Positions 21,960-34,904 of a stretch of DNA of 64,000 bases are shown in pieces. Within the stretch, counting starts at the first letter, position 1. Every line of letters starts with the position of its first letter. The notes beneath the pieces are model-generated. The model was not told the DNA's origin and did not search any database. It saw nothing but the letters and a program-made list of their open reading frames with translations. The translations under genes were made by a program, and so were the position numbers. The stretch comes from Cheiracanthium punctorium (taxonomy: Eukaryota; Arthropoda; Arachnida; Araneae; Cheiracanthiidae): contig JAWZYV010014426.1 in assembly GCA_038373885.1 (NCBI GenBank), forward strand, positions 1-64,000. The letters are read 5' to 3'.

Positions 21960-22513
21960 TTAACCCTTTGAGGCACAACCCTTTCCTAATGCTGAAAAAA
22001 GGGAAGCCGTTGCCATCGCTCGATTTAACGACCAGCAAGAGGGCGGGCGATCGAAATGTTCATCGCGTGCCACAGATCCAGAGACCTTTTTTTGACGACA
22101 GCTGGCTGTGCCCGCACAGCTAGTCTGCTAGTCTTATAAAATTCAGTCTTATAAAATTCAGCACAGCCAGCTGCCGTCGGAAAAGGGTCTCTAGATCTGT
22201 GGCACGCAATGAACATTTCGATCGTCCGCCCTCTTGCTGGTAGTGAAGACGAGCGATGGCAACGGCTGCCCTTTTTTCAGCATTGGGCAATCTATCCAGC
22301 TGTTCTCGCATCCTTCCATTTTTCAGTGCTGTTAAAAAGAATCGTGACCATTTTTTACGGGAAAGGACGTGCTAAAAAGTAAAAGATTCTCGTGGAGCTT
22401 TGTCACCCGCCACTATTTTTATAGAAACCCAATCTATTCTTCGTGACTGGCAACAGTCAAAGCGTCAGAGTTTGGTGTTACCAGAGCGGGAACACTGCGC
22501 GTTAAAGGGTTAA
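21960..22513 (+). mobile_element. TTAA MITE type 1, full copy with central insertion
   Basis: The 554-bp copy is bounded by TTAA at 21960-21963 and 22510-22513. Order: left arm, CAGCTGGC centre, inverted left arm, then the unique right part ending GGGAACACTGCGCGTTAAAG. A small extra segment with a duplicated GTCTTATAAAATTCA sits at the centre (about 22130-22162). Confidence 0.92.
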
Positions 22514-23055
22514 CGCCGTGTACAGAATTATAAGGAAGCGGTCGAACTCATAATACAATGCAGAAACAAATTGCTTATTGATTTGCAGACTGAGAAGAAA
22601 ATAAATCCGTGTGTAATGATGAAGTCAAAACGTGCATGCTGTCTAACGTAATTGAATTTATCCAACAAACACGCAAAAATTCCTTTGATAATTCTGTCTT
22701 TTGAAAAATGGCTTTTTTTTTTTTACATTGAAAAGGAGAAAAACATAAAAATTGAAAAATGTTTTCTTCGGATAACAACAGAAGTCAAAACGTATGCAGT
22801 AAGATTTAGTGAAATGCTATTCAATATTTTTCCTCGGATTTCTTTGAATTCTTTCAACAATATTTTTTTTTTCTTTTTTCTCAGTTTTCAAAATAGCTTG
22901 GAGAGTACTTTCTGATGGAAAAAAAAAAAAAGAAATATAGAAACTGCGTTATTCCAGCTCTGCACGCTCAGTGTCGTATTTTCCTTCCTGTTATCGATAG
23001 CTTTACATTTTCTCAAGTATTCAGTGGAAAGGAGGAAAAAAAAATACTTGTTTAG

Positions 23056-23290
23056 TGTACTGTACAAAAGGGAAAAATGTATGTAAATGGATCTCATACC
23101 ATTTTTTTCAACTCAAATTTGTACTTGTCATCTTTGATTGTTAGTCAAATCTCAGTTATGTGAATAACGAAAAAATTTGCTGAACCAATATTGACTTTTT
23201 TTTGCACAAAGTCGATAGTGTTCGAATACTGTTCGTATTGAAAAAAATTCCGATTTTCAGAATCGAAATTAGAACATACCTGCATTTTCT
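23056..23290 (+). repeat. Duplicated flank, copy 1
   Basis: About 235 bp repeated in direct orientation at 23794-24017. Shared stretches include AATCTCAGTTATGTGAATAA and TTTGCTGAACCAATATTGAC. It ends exactly at a TTAA occupied by a type 1 MITE. Confidence 0.9.
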
Positions 23291-23793
23291 TTAACCCTTT
23301 GAGGCGCAACCTTTTCCCAATGCTGAAAAAAGGGCAGCCGTTGCCATCGCTCGACTGAACGACTGGCAAGAGGGCGGACGATCGAAACGTTCATCGCGTG
23401 CCACAGATCTAGAGAGCCTTTTTTGACGACAGCTGGGTGCGCCGGTAAAAAAGGGTCCTAGATCTGTGGCACGCGATGGACGTTCCGCTAGTCCGCCCTC
23501 TTGCTGGTAGTTAAGACGAGCGATGGAAACGGCTGTCCCTTTTTCAGCATGTTGCAATTTATCAAGCTGTTCTCGCATTCTTCCATTTTTCAGCAGATGT
23601 CAGTGTTGTTGAAAAGAATCGTGACCATTTTTTTTTACGGGAAATGATGCGTTAAAAAGTAAAGGATTCTCGTGGAGCCATGTCATCCGCCACTATTTTT
23701 ATAGAAATCCAATCTATTCTTCGTGACTGGCAACAGTCAAAACGTCAGAGTTTGGTGTTCCCAGAGTGGGAACACTGCGCGCTAAAGGGATAA
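23291..23793 (+). mobile_element. TTAA MITE type 1, full copy
   Basis: The 503-bp copy has a left TTAA at 23291, while the right terminus has decayed to ATAA. It lies between the two copies of the 235-bp flank. Confidence 0.9.
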
Positions 23794-24017
23794 AGTACAA
23801 GGAAAAAATGTATATAAATTGATCTCGTACTATTTTTTTAACTCAAATTTGTACATGCCATATTTGATTATTAATCAAATCTCAGTTATGTGAATAACGA
23901 AAAATTTTGCTGAACCAATATTGACTTCTTTGCACAGAGTAAAGTCGATATTGTTCGAATATTGTTCGGATTGAAAAAATTTCGATTTTCAGAAATTTAA
24001 ACCTATCTGCATTTACT
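23794..24017 (+). repeat. Duplicated flank, copy 2
   Basis: Second copy of the sequence at 23056-23290. It also ends at a TTAA, here occupied by a type 2 MITE. Confidence 0.9.
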
Positions 24018-24291
24018 TTAACCCATTTATGCCCGGTGTCTCTTTTTTGGGACGGCATTATCGCTACCAGTCGAAAACGTTATTTTTCCTAGCCTTTATT
24101 CACGAGCATCGAACCTCAACTCCACAAAATATTTTAACATGACCCAGTGGGATGTTGACATTTCAATTTTTATACATAATTATTTTAAAAGAAATCATCC
24201 CTTGTTCAAGAAGTTGGCATCGGAAAATTATCTATTATTGCTGGTATTAGCAAAAATTGAAGAAAAACGCAAAAATATCTGCGTACCGCTT
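24018..24291 (+). mobile_element. TTAA MITE type 2, truncated copy
   Basis: Starts TTAACCCATTTATGCCCGG and follows the 284-bp type 2 sequence to GCAAAAATATC. It lacks the final CAGGCACAAATGGGTTAA. Confidence 0.88.
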
Positions 24292-25620
24292 GACGTCTGT
24301 TCGTAGACTCCTTTTGACCAATTGTATATCTCTTTTGTCTACTTTCAAAGTGACGTTTTGTTCTGCATATCGAGGGTCTGCTTAACCCATTCAGTCCATT
24401 ACAACAATCCAACAACTTACAGTATTCATTTTCAATGCTGAAAATCAGCTTTTTTCCCATTGAAACACATTACGAGAACCCAAAGCTCATGCCCATGTAC
24501 TAGTTGAAATGCTCCTTGGCGGCTGAGAGCAGACTTACGACCGCAAATGGACAATTGCAATCGACTGGGTTTTATATTAACACAAGTCATCCAAAAGACT
24601 ATTCAATACACCAAAGTCTATTGACAATCGTTGTTTGAAGTAAACCCAATATCGTGTCAATTCTTGCCAAGCTGGACGACTTCTAAGCAATTGGGACTAG
24701 AGGGTTATTTAAATGGAGGTTCACAAAATAAATTTCAAAAATGAACTATGCAGATACGACGCACCTAACAAGTTAAAATAGATTTGCATTTCCAGCAGTT
24801 TAAGGAAAACAATGCACGCAACTAAGAGGAAACAAGTCATCTTGGGTTTTATATTTCGTCAAAAAGATAAGTTTTAGCAAGAACTGTCTTAATTTTTAAT
24901 TTCAATTTGTTTTCAAAGGATAATATTGAAAAATGTCATTGCTTTAGTTCCGAAACGTTTATTTGACTCCCATCTTAATGATTGACACTAGTTCGTAAAA
25001 GATACTGTAGTGAAAAATGATAAAAATAAAGAAAATAGTAAAAAAAATGAAAAAAAAAATGGATTAACTAACCGAACATAAGAAACCAAGGTAGAATATG
25101 GAAGAGATAACGGCAAAAAAATCCTTAGTGAGCACACTCAAAATGCACGAACGGAGTGATATCAGCAGCGCCTTACTTCTCCCACAAGTCTCTCCGCATC
25201 TTATCTCAGAGGCCGGTTCAAAAGGCCATCACACGTGCATGGGAGCGACGAAATACTAAGCTGTAGTAACCTACGATACAGTGCGTTAGCTATAACAAGG
25301 GTATTTAATAATAGTGGGGGGTGGGGGAGAGTCAAACTCACGCTTTAAACTCACAAAAATCTAGCAGTGTACTTAATATTTCTTTTTCAATTTAATTTGT
25401 TAACGTGTTTATTTTATAGTTTTTCCTCTGGGGGTTCACGTGCTCATGAGCTCAAATAGAGGAGCCCTCACTGCTTCCAAATAACCAAGTAGTATGATAA
25501 ATATAGCCAATTTTGGAGCCAAAATAAGTTAGTAAAGTCAGCTATTCGATGTCTCCTAATATTACCAGAAATCGCGAAGCCTTAATATGATTACAGTACC
25601 GTATCTCACTTTCAAATAAG
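24292..25620. other. Non-coding, nothing recognised
   Basis: AT-rich DNA with a G run near 25316-25327. No exon or repeat partner was identified. Confidence 0.4.
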
Positions 25621-25922
25621 CAGGGCCCTTGTTAAAGGGGGGGAACCTCCCCCCTAACACTTGAAAGTTCTGTTAAACTTGACAAAATTAGATACCTAGT
25701 TGGTAAATTTAGTAAAAAAAGTAATGGAAACTATAATTTACTTTCCATTTCTGGTACACTTGGCAAAATGACACCAACCCAGTTGGTAAAAGTAAGTATT
25801 GGCAATATAGTTCGTAATATAGTTGATAAAAAGCATAAATAAGTTGGCAGAAACTGATCTTATATTTGACTTGGCAATTTCTAGAATCTCTCCTCCCCTA
25901 AAAAAAATTTGCGGCGGCCCTG
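25621..25922. mobile_element. hAT-like MITE, GGCAAAATTA family, most complete copy
   Basis: It starts CAGGGCCCTTG and ends GGCGGCCCTG, giving short inverted ends. The 8-bp flanks CAAATAAG and GATATAAG match at 6 of 8 positions, a possible decayed hAT duplication. Shared interior phrases occur at 15965-16258 and 11446-11735. Confidence 0.65.
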
Positions 25923-27380
25923 GATATAAGTTTAAATGAAGAGCACTCAAAATATGTGCAGACACACAAGAAAATTATATGTCGTCTACATTAGATTGTT
26001 TTATTGCGGACAATTTTGCAAAAATATTTAAAAATAAAACTGGAAAAAAACTACTATCAAATATTTTTATTACAAACATCGGGATGCTTGATTAATCTTA
26101 TCAAAACGCATTGCTGTCTTTTGAAAGAGCAGTATAGTGTTTTAAAAACATCAGATGACAATATTCGACAGTTATCAAAAATTTATGTAATTTTAAACAC
26201 TATAACGTTCTCTATAATGTTTCGTAACTTAAAATTATAAGCTTTTAAAAAATGTAAAAAAGAAATAAATTAAAATTATCATTATCAGACACTATCCTTC
26301 AGAATATTTTCCGGGGGAGGGAGAGAAAAGATTATTTCAATACTTGGTTACCATGTGGGAAAGAACAAAAATCAGGGGGGAAAAACGACTAACAAAACTA
26401 CAGGGAGGTGCAAGTGCCTCCCCCCCCCTTGTTCTATGCTGCCGATTTTCATGCACACTAAAAAGACAAGAAAGTTTGCCACGAAGAATTCTCCTGGATA
26501 AATTACGTCTAGCTCAATCATTACATCAAGTCTGCAAGATTGAAAGGTAAAGTGAATTTAATAAATCGAGTTATATAAACTAAGATTTTTTTTTTCTTTT
26601 CGATCTCGAAAATTTTTTCAGAGTAAAATAACTCGATGTGTTGAAACGTCACGGGAAATGTATAGAAAAATAAATCAATTTTAATTGAAATATTAAATCA
26701 TCCTATTTTTCAAAATTACAAAACCCGAACCATTGCATCTGAAAGAGTAATGCCTGACCTAAAACTTTATGCTCCAGGAGAAATTAAATGTGCTTTGCTA
26801 TAAATAATCTGTAGAATTATTTATTTATTTATCCCCCCCCCCCCCTCGCCATTCTCTCATCTAATGCAAAACTATGCAAGAGTAATAAGCAATAGATATC
26901 CCACAACTGCTCCTGAAGAACGGCATTCTATGCACCAAGAAAATGCATTTATTTATCATCCTCAAATAAACGCGCGAAAAGCCGTTTGCATTTAATACAA
27001 TCAGGAAGCGCAAACAATTTTTTACGCATTATCTAAAATTATTTTCCCAGAAAAAAGGAAATAAGAAACACAGAAATCAGAATAATTTCCTCCCCTTTGA
27101 TAGATAAGCTCTATTTACTATCGCATTGTGAAGATAATTTCCGTTTGCCTAGACATTATTTTTGGCAAGCGCTCGCTAAAGACGAGACAGTTTAATAATT
27201 ACAAGTTCTGCGTCAATATTTTGACTAAGGACGGCGGAGCGAAATTTCCTGTATGAGGAATAAAGTTCCCGCTAACAGGCGTTCCGTTCGACTGGTTATC
27301 TTTAATATTTTAACTTTTATGTACTTTTGCGTTTAAATTTAAAATAGGACTATGCTTTTTCAGAATGAGTTTAGATTTTT
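25923..27380. other. Non-coding; GC-denser patch at 26940-27300
   Basis: Mostly AT-rich with a C run near 26834. The patch at 26940-27300 has little simple repeat and includes an octamer-like GTTTGCATTTAAT and GGACGGCGGAGCGAAATTTC. It could be a cis-regulatory stretch, but nothing in the sequence proves it. Confidence 0.3.
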
Positions 27381-28050
27381 ACTTTCCGAACATGTGCCAT
27401 GTAAGGAAAGTATTGTCATCATGAAAAAATTCGACTTCGAGATTTGGGTGTATAGACACGTTTTGAGGTCTTCTGAATTCATGGATACTATTTTTACGAG
27501 ATGTATGTATGTGTGTGTGGTGTGTGTGTGTGTGTGTGTGTGTGAGAGTGAACACGATAGCTCCCTAAACGAGGCATTCGATTAAGCTCCAATTGGGTGT
27601 ATAGGTTATATACCGCCGTCCGCAAGACCGGTATTGATTTTGGAGTGTATAAGACTTATAGTTTTTCTAAAGGGCTACGACAAAGATTTCTTTTACAGGA
27701 TGGCCTATGGGAGGAAATTATTGAAAGTGCGCTAGCGTTTAAACGGTACATTCGATTGAGCTCAAATTGGGTATATATGTTATAAACCACCATCTTAAGA
27801 CCGGGATTGATTTTGATGTGTATAGGACTTATAGTTTTTCTAAAGGACTACGACAAAGATTTCTTTTACATGAATGGCCTATGGGAGGAAATTCTTGAAA
27901 GTGTGCTAACGTTTAAGCGGCGCATTCGATCGAGCTTCACTTTGGTATATATGTTTGAATGATTCATCTCTTAAAATTTATTTAAATGCTTAGTAATGAT
28001 CTTAATCATAAGTGTTCGGAAAGTCGAGTGGAGTCACTCCAGATTTTTTT
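27381..28050 (+). mobile_element. HINE/DINE-like element, copy 2
   Basis: A full-length copy. The 5' end is ACTTTCCGAACATGTGCC. A (TG)n stretch lies at about 27508-27544, followed by GAACACGATAGCTCC, then tandem units carrying GACCGGTATTGATTTTG and GGGCTACGACAAAGATTTC. The 3' end is GTGTTCGGAAAGTCGAGTGG then AGTCACTCCAGATTTTTTTT. Confidence 0.85.
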
Positions 28051-29066
28051 TTTTTTTTACAAAATCGAATAGAGTCAAACCTCGTTAGTACATTACTCTA
28101 GGGGGGAACTCAAATAATAACTTACTATGAGGAGTTCATATTAAATGCAAAACGAAATTTCAAATCCTACTATACAGTTACGCTGATCACTCACTTACTG
28201 ATTCACTGATTCTGTAACAATTCTGGGTAACCATTTCAAGATAAAACTTTTCCCACCATTACTTCAAAAAAGACTGAAAAGTTAAGCACAAAAAGAGAAA
28301 TAAAATCTACACAGTTTGTACTGATTAGCTTGAATTTTTCATAGCTATTTATAAAAATATAGAAAACAATCTGCGCTTCTTTAAAAATCTGAAAATCCAT
28401 CCGCTCTCTCATTTCTGAGCGATTTTTCGCTCTTTTCAGCTCTGTTTTATTTCCGAGAGTAAAAAATTTCGATCATTCGAGTGGCAAAATGAGCTGTCGC
28501 AAGTGACAATGCCTTCCTAATGAAGTCACGGTTATCAGGCTTTGGAGGGAAAATATATAGAGCACGCGCGAGCGATTCATTTAAAATAGTTTTTCTAGAT
28601 TAACTAGCTTTTGTTTCAAAAGTAAAATGATTTCGTCCGCATGAAACACTGATATGTTTCCAGCGAAACAAAATCTTTCGAATGCGAATAGTTTTAGAAG
28701 AAAATGCAATTTTCGATTCTGGCATATAATAAAATTGAATATGAAGTTTATTTATTTATTTTAAGTGGACGAAGATTCATGGGTGTATGCCATGTTTTTT
28801 GTAGCGCCTGTTGCCTTCACAACGGGCTCTATCTTCTAGTGCTTTTATAATAAGTGTGCCTACAATTAACTTACTTTATAATGAGTATATAAACAATAGA
28901 ATATCTTTGATTACATATTCTACTATTGAGATATTAGAAGCTAAGCTAAAGTTTTGTTAGATAAAATTTAGGCTCTAACATACTGGAGATTAGCTAGACA
29001 TTGGATGCAATATTAACATATTTACACATCCAATACACAATTTCTGATATCAGTATTTGTTGTGGT
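28051..29066. other. Non-coding; pogo-like end at about 28073
   Basis: AGAGTCAAACCTCGTTAGTAC at about 28072 looks like a Tc1/pogo terminus, but no matching inverted end was found. The remainder is unrecognised. Confidence 0.3.
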
Positions 29067-29241
29067 CTGGGGCGTAGCCCGAAATTTTTCATGGGGGGGG
29101 GTTACGACTACTACAACTCATATATATGTAATACGTGTGTGTGATAATGTAGTGAAGAATATAGATTTTGTATGGCAAAAAAATTCCTGATGGGGGGGGG
29201 GGGGTTATGACCCACCTAACCCCCTCTTCGCTACGCCCCTG
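29067..29241 (-). mobile_element. hAT MITE, GGGGCGTAGC family
   Basis: Ends CTGGGGCGTAGCC and GCTACGCCCCTG are inverted. The interior (TTACGACTAC.ACAACTCATATATATG, TGATAATGTAGT) is the reverse complement of the element at 56312-56478. No clear target duplication is left. Confidence 0.8.
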
Positions 29242-30740
29242 TAGTTTTAGTAGTTTACCCTCGTCGAGACAATATTTATACAGTTAACGTGCTTCATATT
29301 CCCTGTACTACCTGTTTCGTATTTGAAATTTAATTTTGAGTTTAGTCCCCAGATGGCACTGTGCGTTAAAAGAATAATAGTAAAATTATGTCTTGGGAGC
29401 TGGCAACATGCATGTGAAAGTTTAGTTTTGTGTTTCTATCTCTTGCTTGTACTTGCTTCGGTGTTTTTGCAGCATGTTGGCTGCTTGAATTGTATCTGGC
29501 TTTTATTAATTTTAGAAGTTTTAATTTGTTTTTAACAACTGTTGAGTTTAGTGTTTTAATAAAGAATGTTTTTAGAATAACTGCATTTGTATTCTTGGAA
29601 GCTATCGACGGAACACTACCTATTGTAAATTTTTAAATTTGCAAAAATACATTCAATCAATTATTTATTAAGACAATGCTCTTCAGTAATATTTAAGAGT
29701 AGCTATCATCAAAATAAAATTTATGTCATTTAAAATAACTAGTAAAATGCAGACTTCTTGTTGATTTTATATCATGCAGGAAAATCAAACTGACAATTTT
29801 GTCCCTTTGCAGATCAGTTAAAGAGTAAAAAACACTTTTTTCCTGCCACTTTTTTTAGATATAAATCATTAAAAATAATATTTTTAAACATATTCCAGTT
29901 ACTTAAAGAAGAATATTTTTTTAATGCCGCCAATCTGACACTATAACGCTATCGAGTTTTAAAAACGCGTCAACAAAAAATAATTAAAATATTCTGATAT
30001 GAAGTGAATATTATTCTGAGGAAAAAAAAATAATGAGTGTTCATTTTTAAAAAAGTTTTATCGCATAAAAAAATCTCCTGTCAAAAATGTTACAAAAGGT
30101 TTATCAAAGAACATTAACTCACTGTAAATCTGTAATCGTTGAGATATTTTTGCGTAGCACTTTTGATTTTTTATTCAAATCACGTTTAAACATAAAACCT
30201 CTTATTCTTATTTTTAAGACAATTAATGAAAGGAGAAAGTTTTTCGAGATTATATATATATAGATATATAAAGTAAAAATAACAATAACAAAATAAAATA
30301 TCTGGTCCAGCTTTTGTGTAAAATTTATAGTTCAATAAAATATTTGACAGGTTTGAATCTGTGCTAAGATTAAGGTTAATCACAAGCAGAAATTAAAAAA
30401 AAAAACTTTATAAGTGTGATTTAATTGTTTCCGAAAATTATCTATTGCCTGTGATTATGTTAAGATTGATAACGTCATGCAGTAAATTTGGAAACGCGGA
30501 TTAAAGATACACTATTTTACTTATTTTTACTATTTGGCTGTTCTGTTTCTTTAACGATGGAAGAGAAATGGTTAAACCTGAGATCAAGATTTGAAAAGAA
30601 ATATAAAGGTGACGGATCTTAAAAGAAAATTGTGCACGCTATACTGAGTACTGAAATTTTTTATCGCTATAAAAGAACATAAAATTCGGATAAAAGGAAA
30701 TTATGAATAAGAAAAAGTCAAAAACATGTTTATCATGCAC
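29242..30740. other. Non-coding, nothing recognised
   Basis: AT-rich DNA with a short (TA)n at about 30253-30270. Open frames here lack recognisable domains. Confidence 0.4.
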
Positions 30741-31264
30741 TCAAAAAAAAAAAAAAAAAAAATTCTGGAGTGACTCCACTCGACTTTCCGAACACTTACG
30801 ATTAAGATCATGACCAAGCACTTAAATAAATTTTTAATCGATGAATCATTCAAACGTATACCAAATTGAAACTCAATCGAATGCACCGTTTAAAACGCTT
30901 GCGCACTTTCAAGAATTTCTCCCCATATGCCATTATGCCATAACATAAAAGAAAGTTTTGTCGTAGCCCTGTAGGAGAAACTATAAGTCCTATACACACC
31001 AAAATCAATACCGGTCTTAGGATGGTGGTTTATAACATGTATACCGAATTTGAGCTCAATCGAATGTATCGTTTAAACGCTAGCGCACTTTCAAGAAATT
31101 CCCCCCATAGGCCATCATGTAAAAGAAATCTTTGTCGTAGCCCTGTAGAAAAACTATAAGTCCTATACACACCCAAATCAATACCGGTCTTGTCACGGTG
31201 GTTTATGACATATATATCCAATTTGAGCTCAATCGAATGCTCCGTTCAGGAGCTATCGTGTTCA

Positions 31265-31345
<81 letters not shown>

Positions 31346-31472
31346 TACATTTCGTAAAAAATAGCATAAATGGATTCAGAAGCCCTCAAAACGTGTAAAA
31401 ACACCAAAATCTCGAAGTCGAATGTTTTCATGATTACAATACTTTCCTTACATGGTACATGTTCGGAAAGTA
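30741..31472 (-). mobile_element. HINE/DINE-like element, copy 3
   Basis: A full copy in reverse: an A run, CTGGAGTGACTCCACTCGAC, tandem units, a long interrupted (CA)n at about 31265-31340, then the end CATGGTACATGTTCGGAAAG. The histidine/threonine-rich frame at 31198-31398 is only the translated microsatellite. Confidence 0.9.
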
Positions 31473-32796
31473 AAAACACGATCGATTGAGAAATAAATAG
31501 GAAACAAAGCTTCCATGAAGTTCTTTAGTATGATTACTAAAGAAAGTCAAGTATATCAATAGAAGTCTACTTGACTAGTAATCTTACTAAGAGAATACAT
31601 GGGAAGCCTTGTTTCGAGAAGATTTCTTAGTAATAGACCGATTTTATTTTATTTTTTGAGTGCTCTTGTACTTCAGGAAACAACAGATGTAAGTGTACTG
31701 TAGTAAAAACTGGAAGTCAGGAAACAGAATTATTTTGCGTCTCAGATGCTCTGAGTTTTAAGTATTTCTGCTTGCAACATGCGAATTCTCAGCCATGTAC
31801 GATTTCTTTAGCAAAGGTAAAATGTTGAGTTAAACTGCGTGACCAAATTTAATTCCTTTATTTATTCCACTATAAAGAAAAACAAAAGCCCTGCCTTTTT
31901 ACCAAAAACTTCCCCTTTTACAAAAGAAACCGTGTTCTAGCTTTAATGCATAAATAATATTTTTAATCCGTCAAAGATTTTGCAGGGAAATCAATACACA
32001 TCCCGCACATAGCTATTACGTTTTCTAAATTAACCTTCTTCTTTGAAGTCTATTCGAAATCATATAAAATGCATAATTTAACTTCGAATTTTACTGAAAA
32101 ATCCGGTGGTGCTTTTTTATATATTTCTTTCTTTCTTTCCTTTTTTTAGCCCTTTTTAGATAATTTTTTTCCTTCTCGGCTCAAAATGCTTCTACCGTCA
32201 TTGATTTTCTTTGAAACAAAAGCCGCAATTTGTTTTTGTTTCGTTTTTTTTTTCCCCTTACGAGATTTGAATAAAAATTAAAGGCACTGCAAGGAAAAAA
32301 ATAACCCAAAGATTACAGATTTTCGGCGAGTTAATGTCCTCTGATAAGCCTCCTGAAACGTCTCTGACAGGTATTTATTTTCTTTTGTGCGATAAGCAAA
32401 AGAAATTTTTACTATATATACATTTTTTCTCCCTTCTTTAAAGGAATTCTTGCATTAATCTGCATAGTTTAAGTGTGTATTCTTCTCTCATTTCAAAAAT
32501 CGATGGCTCAGCATCGTTATCGTACAATTTTATGAGTCGAAAATTGACATTTGAGTAAAGAACAAAGATTAGTTCATGCCGGACTAATCGATTATAAGAC
32601 ACTTTCCAACGCAGTCATACAACTGCCAATCGTTACAAAGACGAAACGGTAGGGATTCCTCCTCTATGTTCATCACTGCTTCCTTGCATCGGTCTTGGAT
32701 GCTCTGCCTCATGGCATGTGTAGTAATGTGCCATTCGAATTATTTTCAGAATCGATAAATCGACTTCGACTAGTACCAATAATCGATTAATCGAAT
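31473..32796. other. Non-coding, nothing recognised
   Basis: T-rich, AT-rich sequence with no repeat partner or exon signal. Confidence 0.4.
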
Positions 32797-33350
32797 AGTG
32801 AATATTTGTGATTTCATTATTCGAATAGTACTCGCGATGAATCGTTTCACAATTCAAATTGTATTCGCGATGAATCGTTTCACAATTCGAATTGTATTCG
32901 CGATGAATCGTTTGACTATTCGAATTGTAATCGCGATTAATCGTTTCACAATTAGAATTACATTCGCAATTAATCGTTTCCCTATTCGAATTGTATTCGC
33001 AATTTAATCCTTTCACAATTCGAACTTGATTCCCGATCAGTCGTTCCACAATTCGGATTGTATTCGAGATTAATCGTTTGACTATCCGAATTGTAATCGC
33101 AATTAATCGTTTCTCTATTTGAATTGTATTCCCAATGAATCGTTTCACTATTCGTATTATATTCGGAATTAACCTTCTCACAATTCCAATTGTATTCGCA
33201 ATTAATCGTTTTACTATTCGAATTGTATTTGCAAATAATCGTTTAACAATTCGAACTTGATTCTCGATTAATCGCAATTAATTGTTTCACAATTCGAATA
33301 GCATTCAAGATTAATCGTTTAATGATTCGATTTGGATTCGAGATTAATCC
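32797..33350. repeat. 33-bp minisatellite (CGATGAATCGTTTCACAATTC type)
   Basis: ATCGTTT recurs at 32841, 32874, 32907 and 32940, and so on to about 33320, giving roughly 16 units of 33 bp. Units differ mainly in CACAATTC versus GACTATTC and GATGAATCG versus GATTAATCG. Because 33 is a multiple of three, long frames stay open. The minus-strand 214-residue frame reads 11-residue repeats such as IRIVKRLIANT, then switches register to EYNSNCETIHR. It is best seen as a satellite rather than a gene. Confidence 0.92.
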
Positions 33351-33878
33351 CGATTCGCGGGTCCCTATCATTGGACACTGAATACTGCCCTGATCTGTCA
33401 ACGCTAGAATCCAGCACTGCATTCAAAAGAAATATGAAGGACACAGAGGGAGAATCTTCATTGTTACTCCTTTTACAGCTACGGCACTGAAAAGGTTAAA
33501 GAATAACTTTAAAAGAAGAACGGGTACAATCCCGCAACTTTCTGGAGGTGGAAACAATATCACACTCTTTGCTTTTGCTCGGAGGGTTAATGATGTAAAG
33601 AGGATGTGAGCTATTGTAGATTGTCAGCCGGGTGTCTTACAAAGAACGACAGCGACGCACAAAGCACCCCAAAAATGAATTAAACACTCGACTTTTGGTC
33701 GACAAACAAGTTAAGAAAATTTCAATGAAAAATGTCGTCGTTGTCAAACCAGTATTTGCTGCGTGCAAAAAGTTTATTTATTATAAACAGTTTTTATTAT
33801 CAGTTATCATTTGACAATATTCCAGCTGATGCAGTCGGCATATTTTCTTTTTAGAGATCACAGTTCTTCGTGTAATGC
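33351..33878. other. Non-coding, nothing recognised
   Basis: Unique-looking sequence between the minisatellite and a TTAA MITE. Confidence 0.4.
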
Positions 33879-34358
33879 TTAACCCTTTAACGCGCAGTGT
33901 TCCCGCTCTGGGAACACCCAACTCTGACGTTTTGACTGTGGCCAATCACGAAGAGTAGATTGGATTTCTATCAAAATAGTTGCGGGTGACAGAGCTCCAC
34001 GAGAATCCTTTATTTTTTAGCACATCCTTTCCCGTAAAAAGATTATTTTTAACAGCACTGACATCTGCTGAAAAATGGAAGAATGCAAGAACAGCTGGAT
34101 AGATTGCTCCATGCTGAAAAAAGGGCAGACGCTGCCATCGCTCGACTTAACGACCCGCAAGAGGGCGGATGATCGAAACGTTCTAAACGTTAAAAGCTGT
34201 GCCGCACAGCCAGCTGTCGTAAAAAAAAAAGAGTCTCTCGATCTGTGACACGCGATGAACGTTTCGATCGTCCGCCCTCTTGCTGGTCGTTAAGTCGAGC
34301 GATGGCAGCGTCTGCCCTTTTTTCAGCATTGGGAAAGGGTTGTGCCTCAAAGGCTTAA
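33879..34358 (-). mobile_element. TTAA MITE type 1, full copy, reverse
   Basis: It begins TTAACCCTTTAACGCGCAG and ends TTGTGCCTCAAAGGCTTAA. The order is right part, inverted arm, centre, left arm. The central GTTCTAAACGTTAAAAGC is a local rearrangement. Confidence 0.92.
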
Positions 34359-34904
34359 GAGTCTGTACACGAAAATTTGGTTAGTAAACAAGTGATAATA
34401 GTCAAAATCTCCAAAAAGTGCATATAGCAGATATTGGTTTGACAACGACATTGTAATTTAACTCTTGGACAAGAACAAGTCCGGAAAATTGTTTTCACCT
34501 CCACATCAGGTTCGAGCATTTCATTCGTAACAGATTATCCTTGTTATCGAAATTCAACCCTTGTCTCTTCGTATCAAACTACTAAGGTTTGACTCGTACA
34601 CTTCCATCGTTGCAAAGACGTAAGAGTGAGGATTTCCATCCGAGTCCAGCATTGCCTTCCAATACGTGTCTTTGGATGCGGTCACTGGATCTGAATAGGC
34701 ATTCAAAGACCCAGTGAAAGAGTTTCAAACAGATATGTCCTCCAAACTTTGATGCAAGACATATCGGTATTTTGTGTTATCTTATGAGGTCTGTAAAATG
34801 CATACTGAATGTTTACCATACAACTGAATAAAGACAGTCCAAAATGTTTCAATACACTAAACCTGTTGTGTTGTTTAAAGAAAAGCTACACGCTGACTCT
34901 CTGA
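34359..34904. other. Non-coding, nothing recognised
   Basis: Includes GTTGCAAAGACGTAAGAGTG at about 34609, similar to CGTTACAAAGACGAAACGGT at 32631. Otherwise unrecognised. Confidence 0.35.

Noticed and set aside
24206..24460. 84-residue minus-strand frame
   Set aside because: Its C-terminal half comes from a truncated type 2 MITE.
28072..28140. Possible pogo-type element end
   Set aside because: No matching inverted end found downstream, so no element can be defined.
31198..31398. His/Thr-rich frame
   Set aside because: Translation of a CA microsatellite inside a transposon copy.
32633..33277. 214-residue minus-strand open frame
   Set aside because: It is a translated 33-bp minisatellite. 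The repeat register changes partway, and nothing suggests protein-level constraint.
32797..33350. CRISPR-like regular array
   Set aside because: Repeats are contiguous with no unique spacers, and the DNA is eukaryotic.
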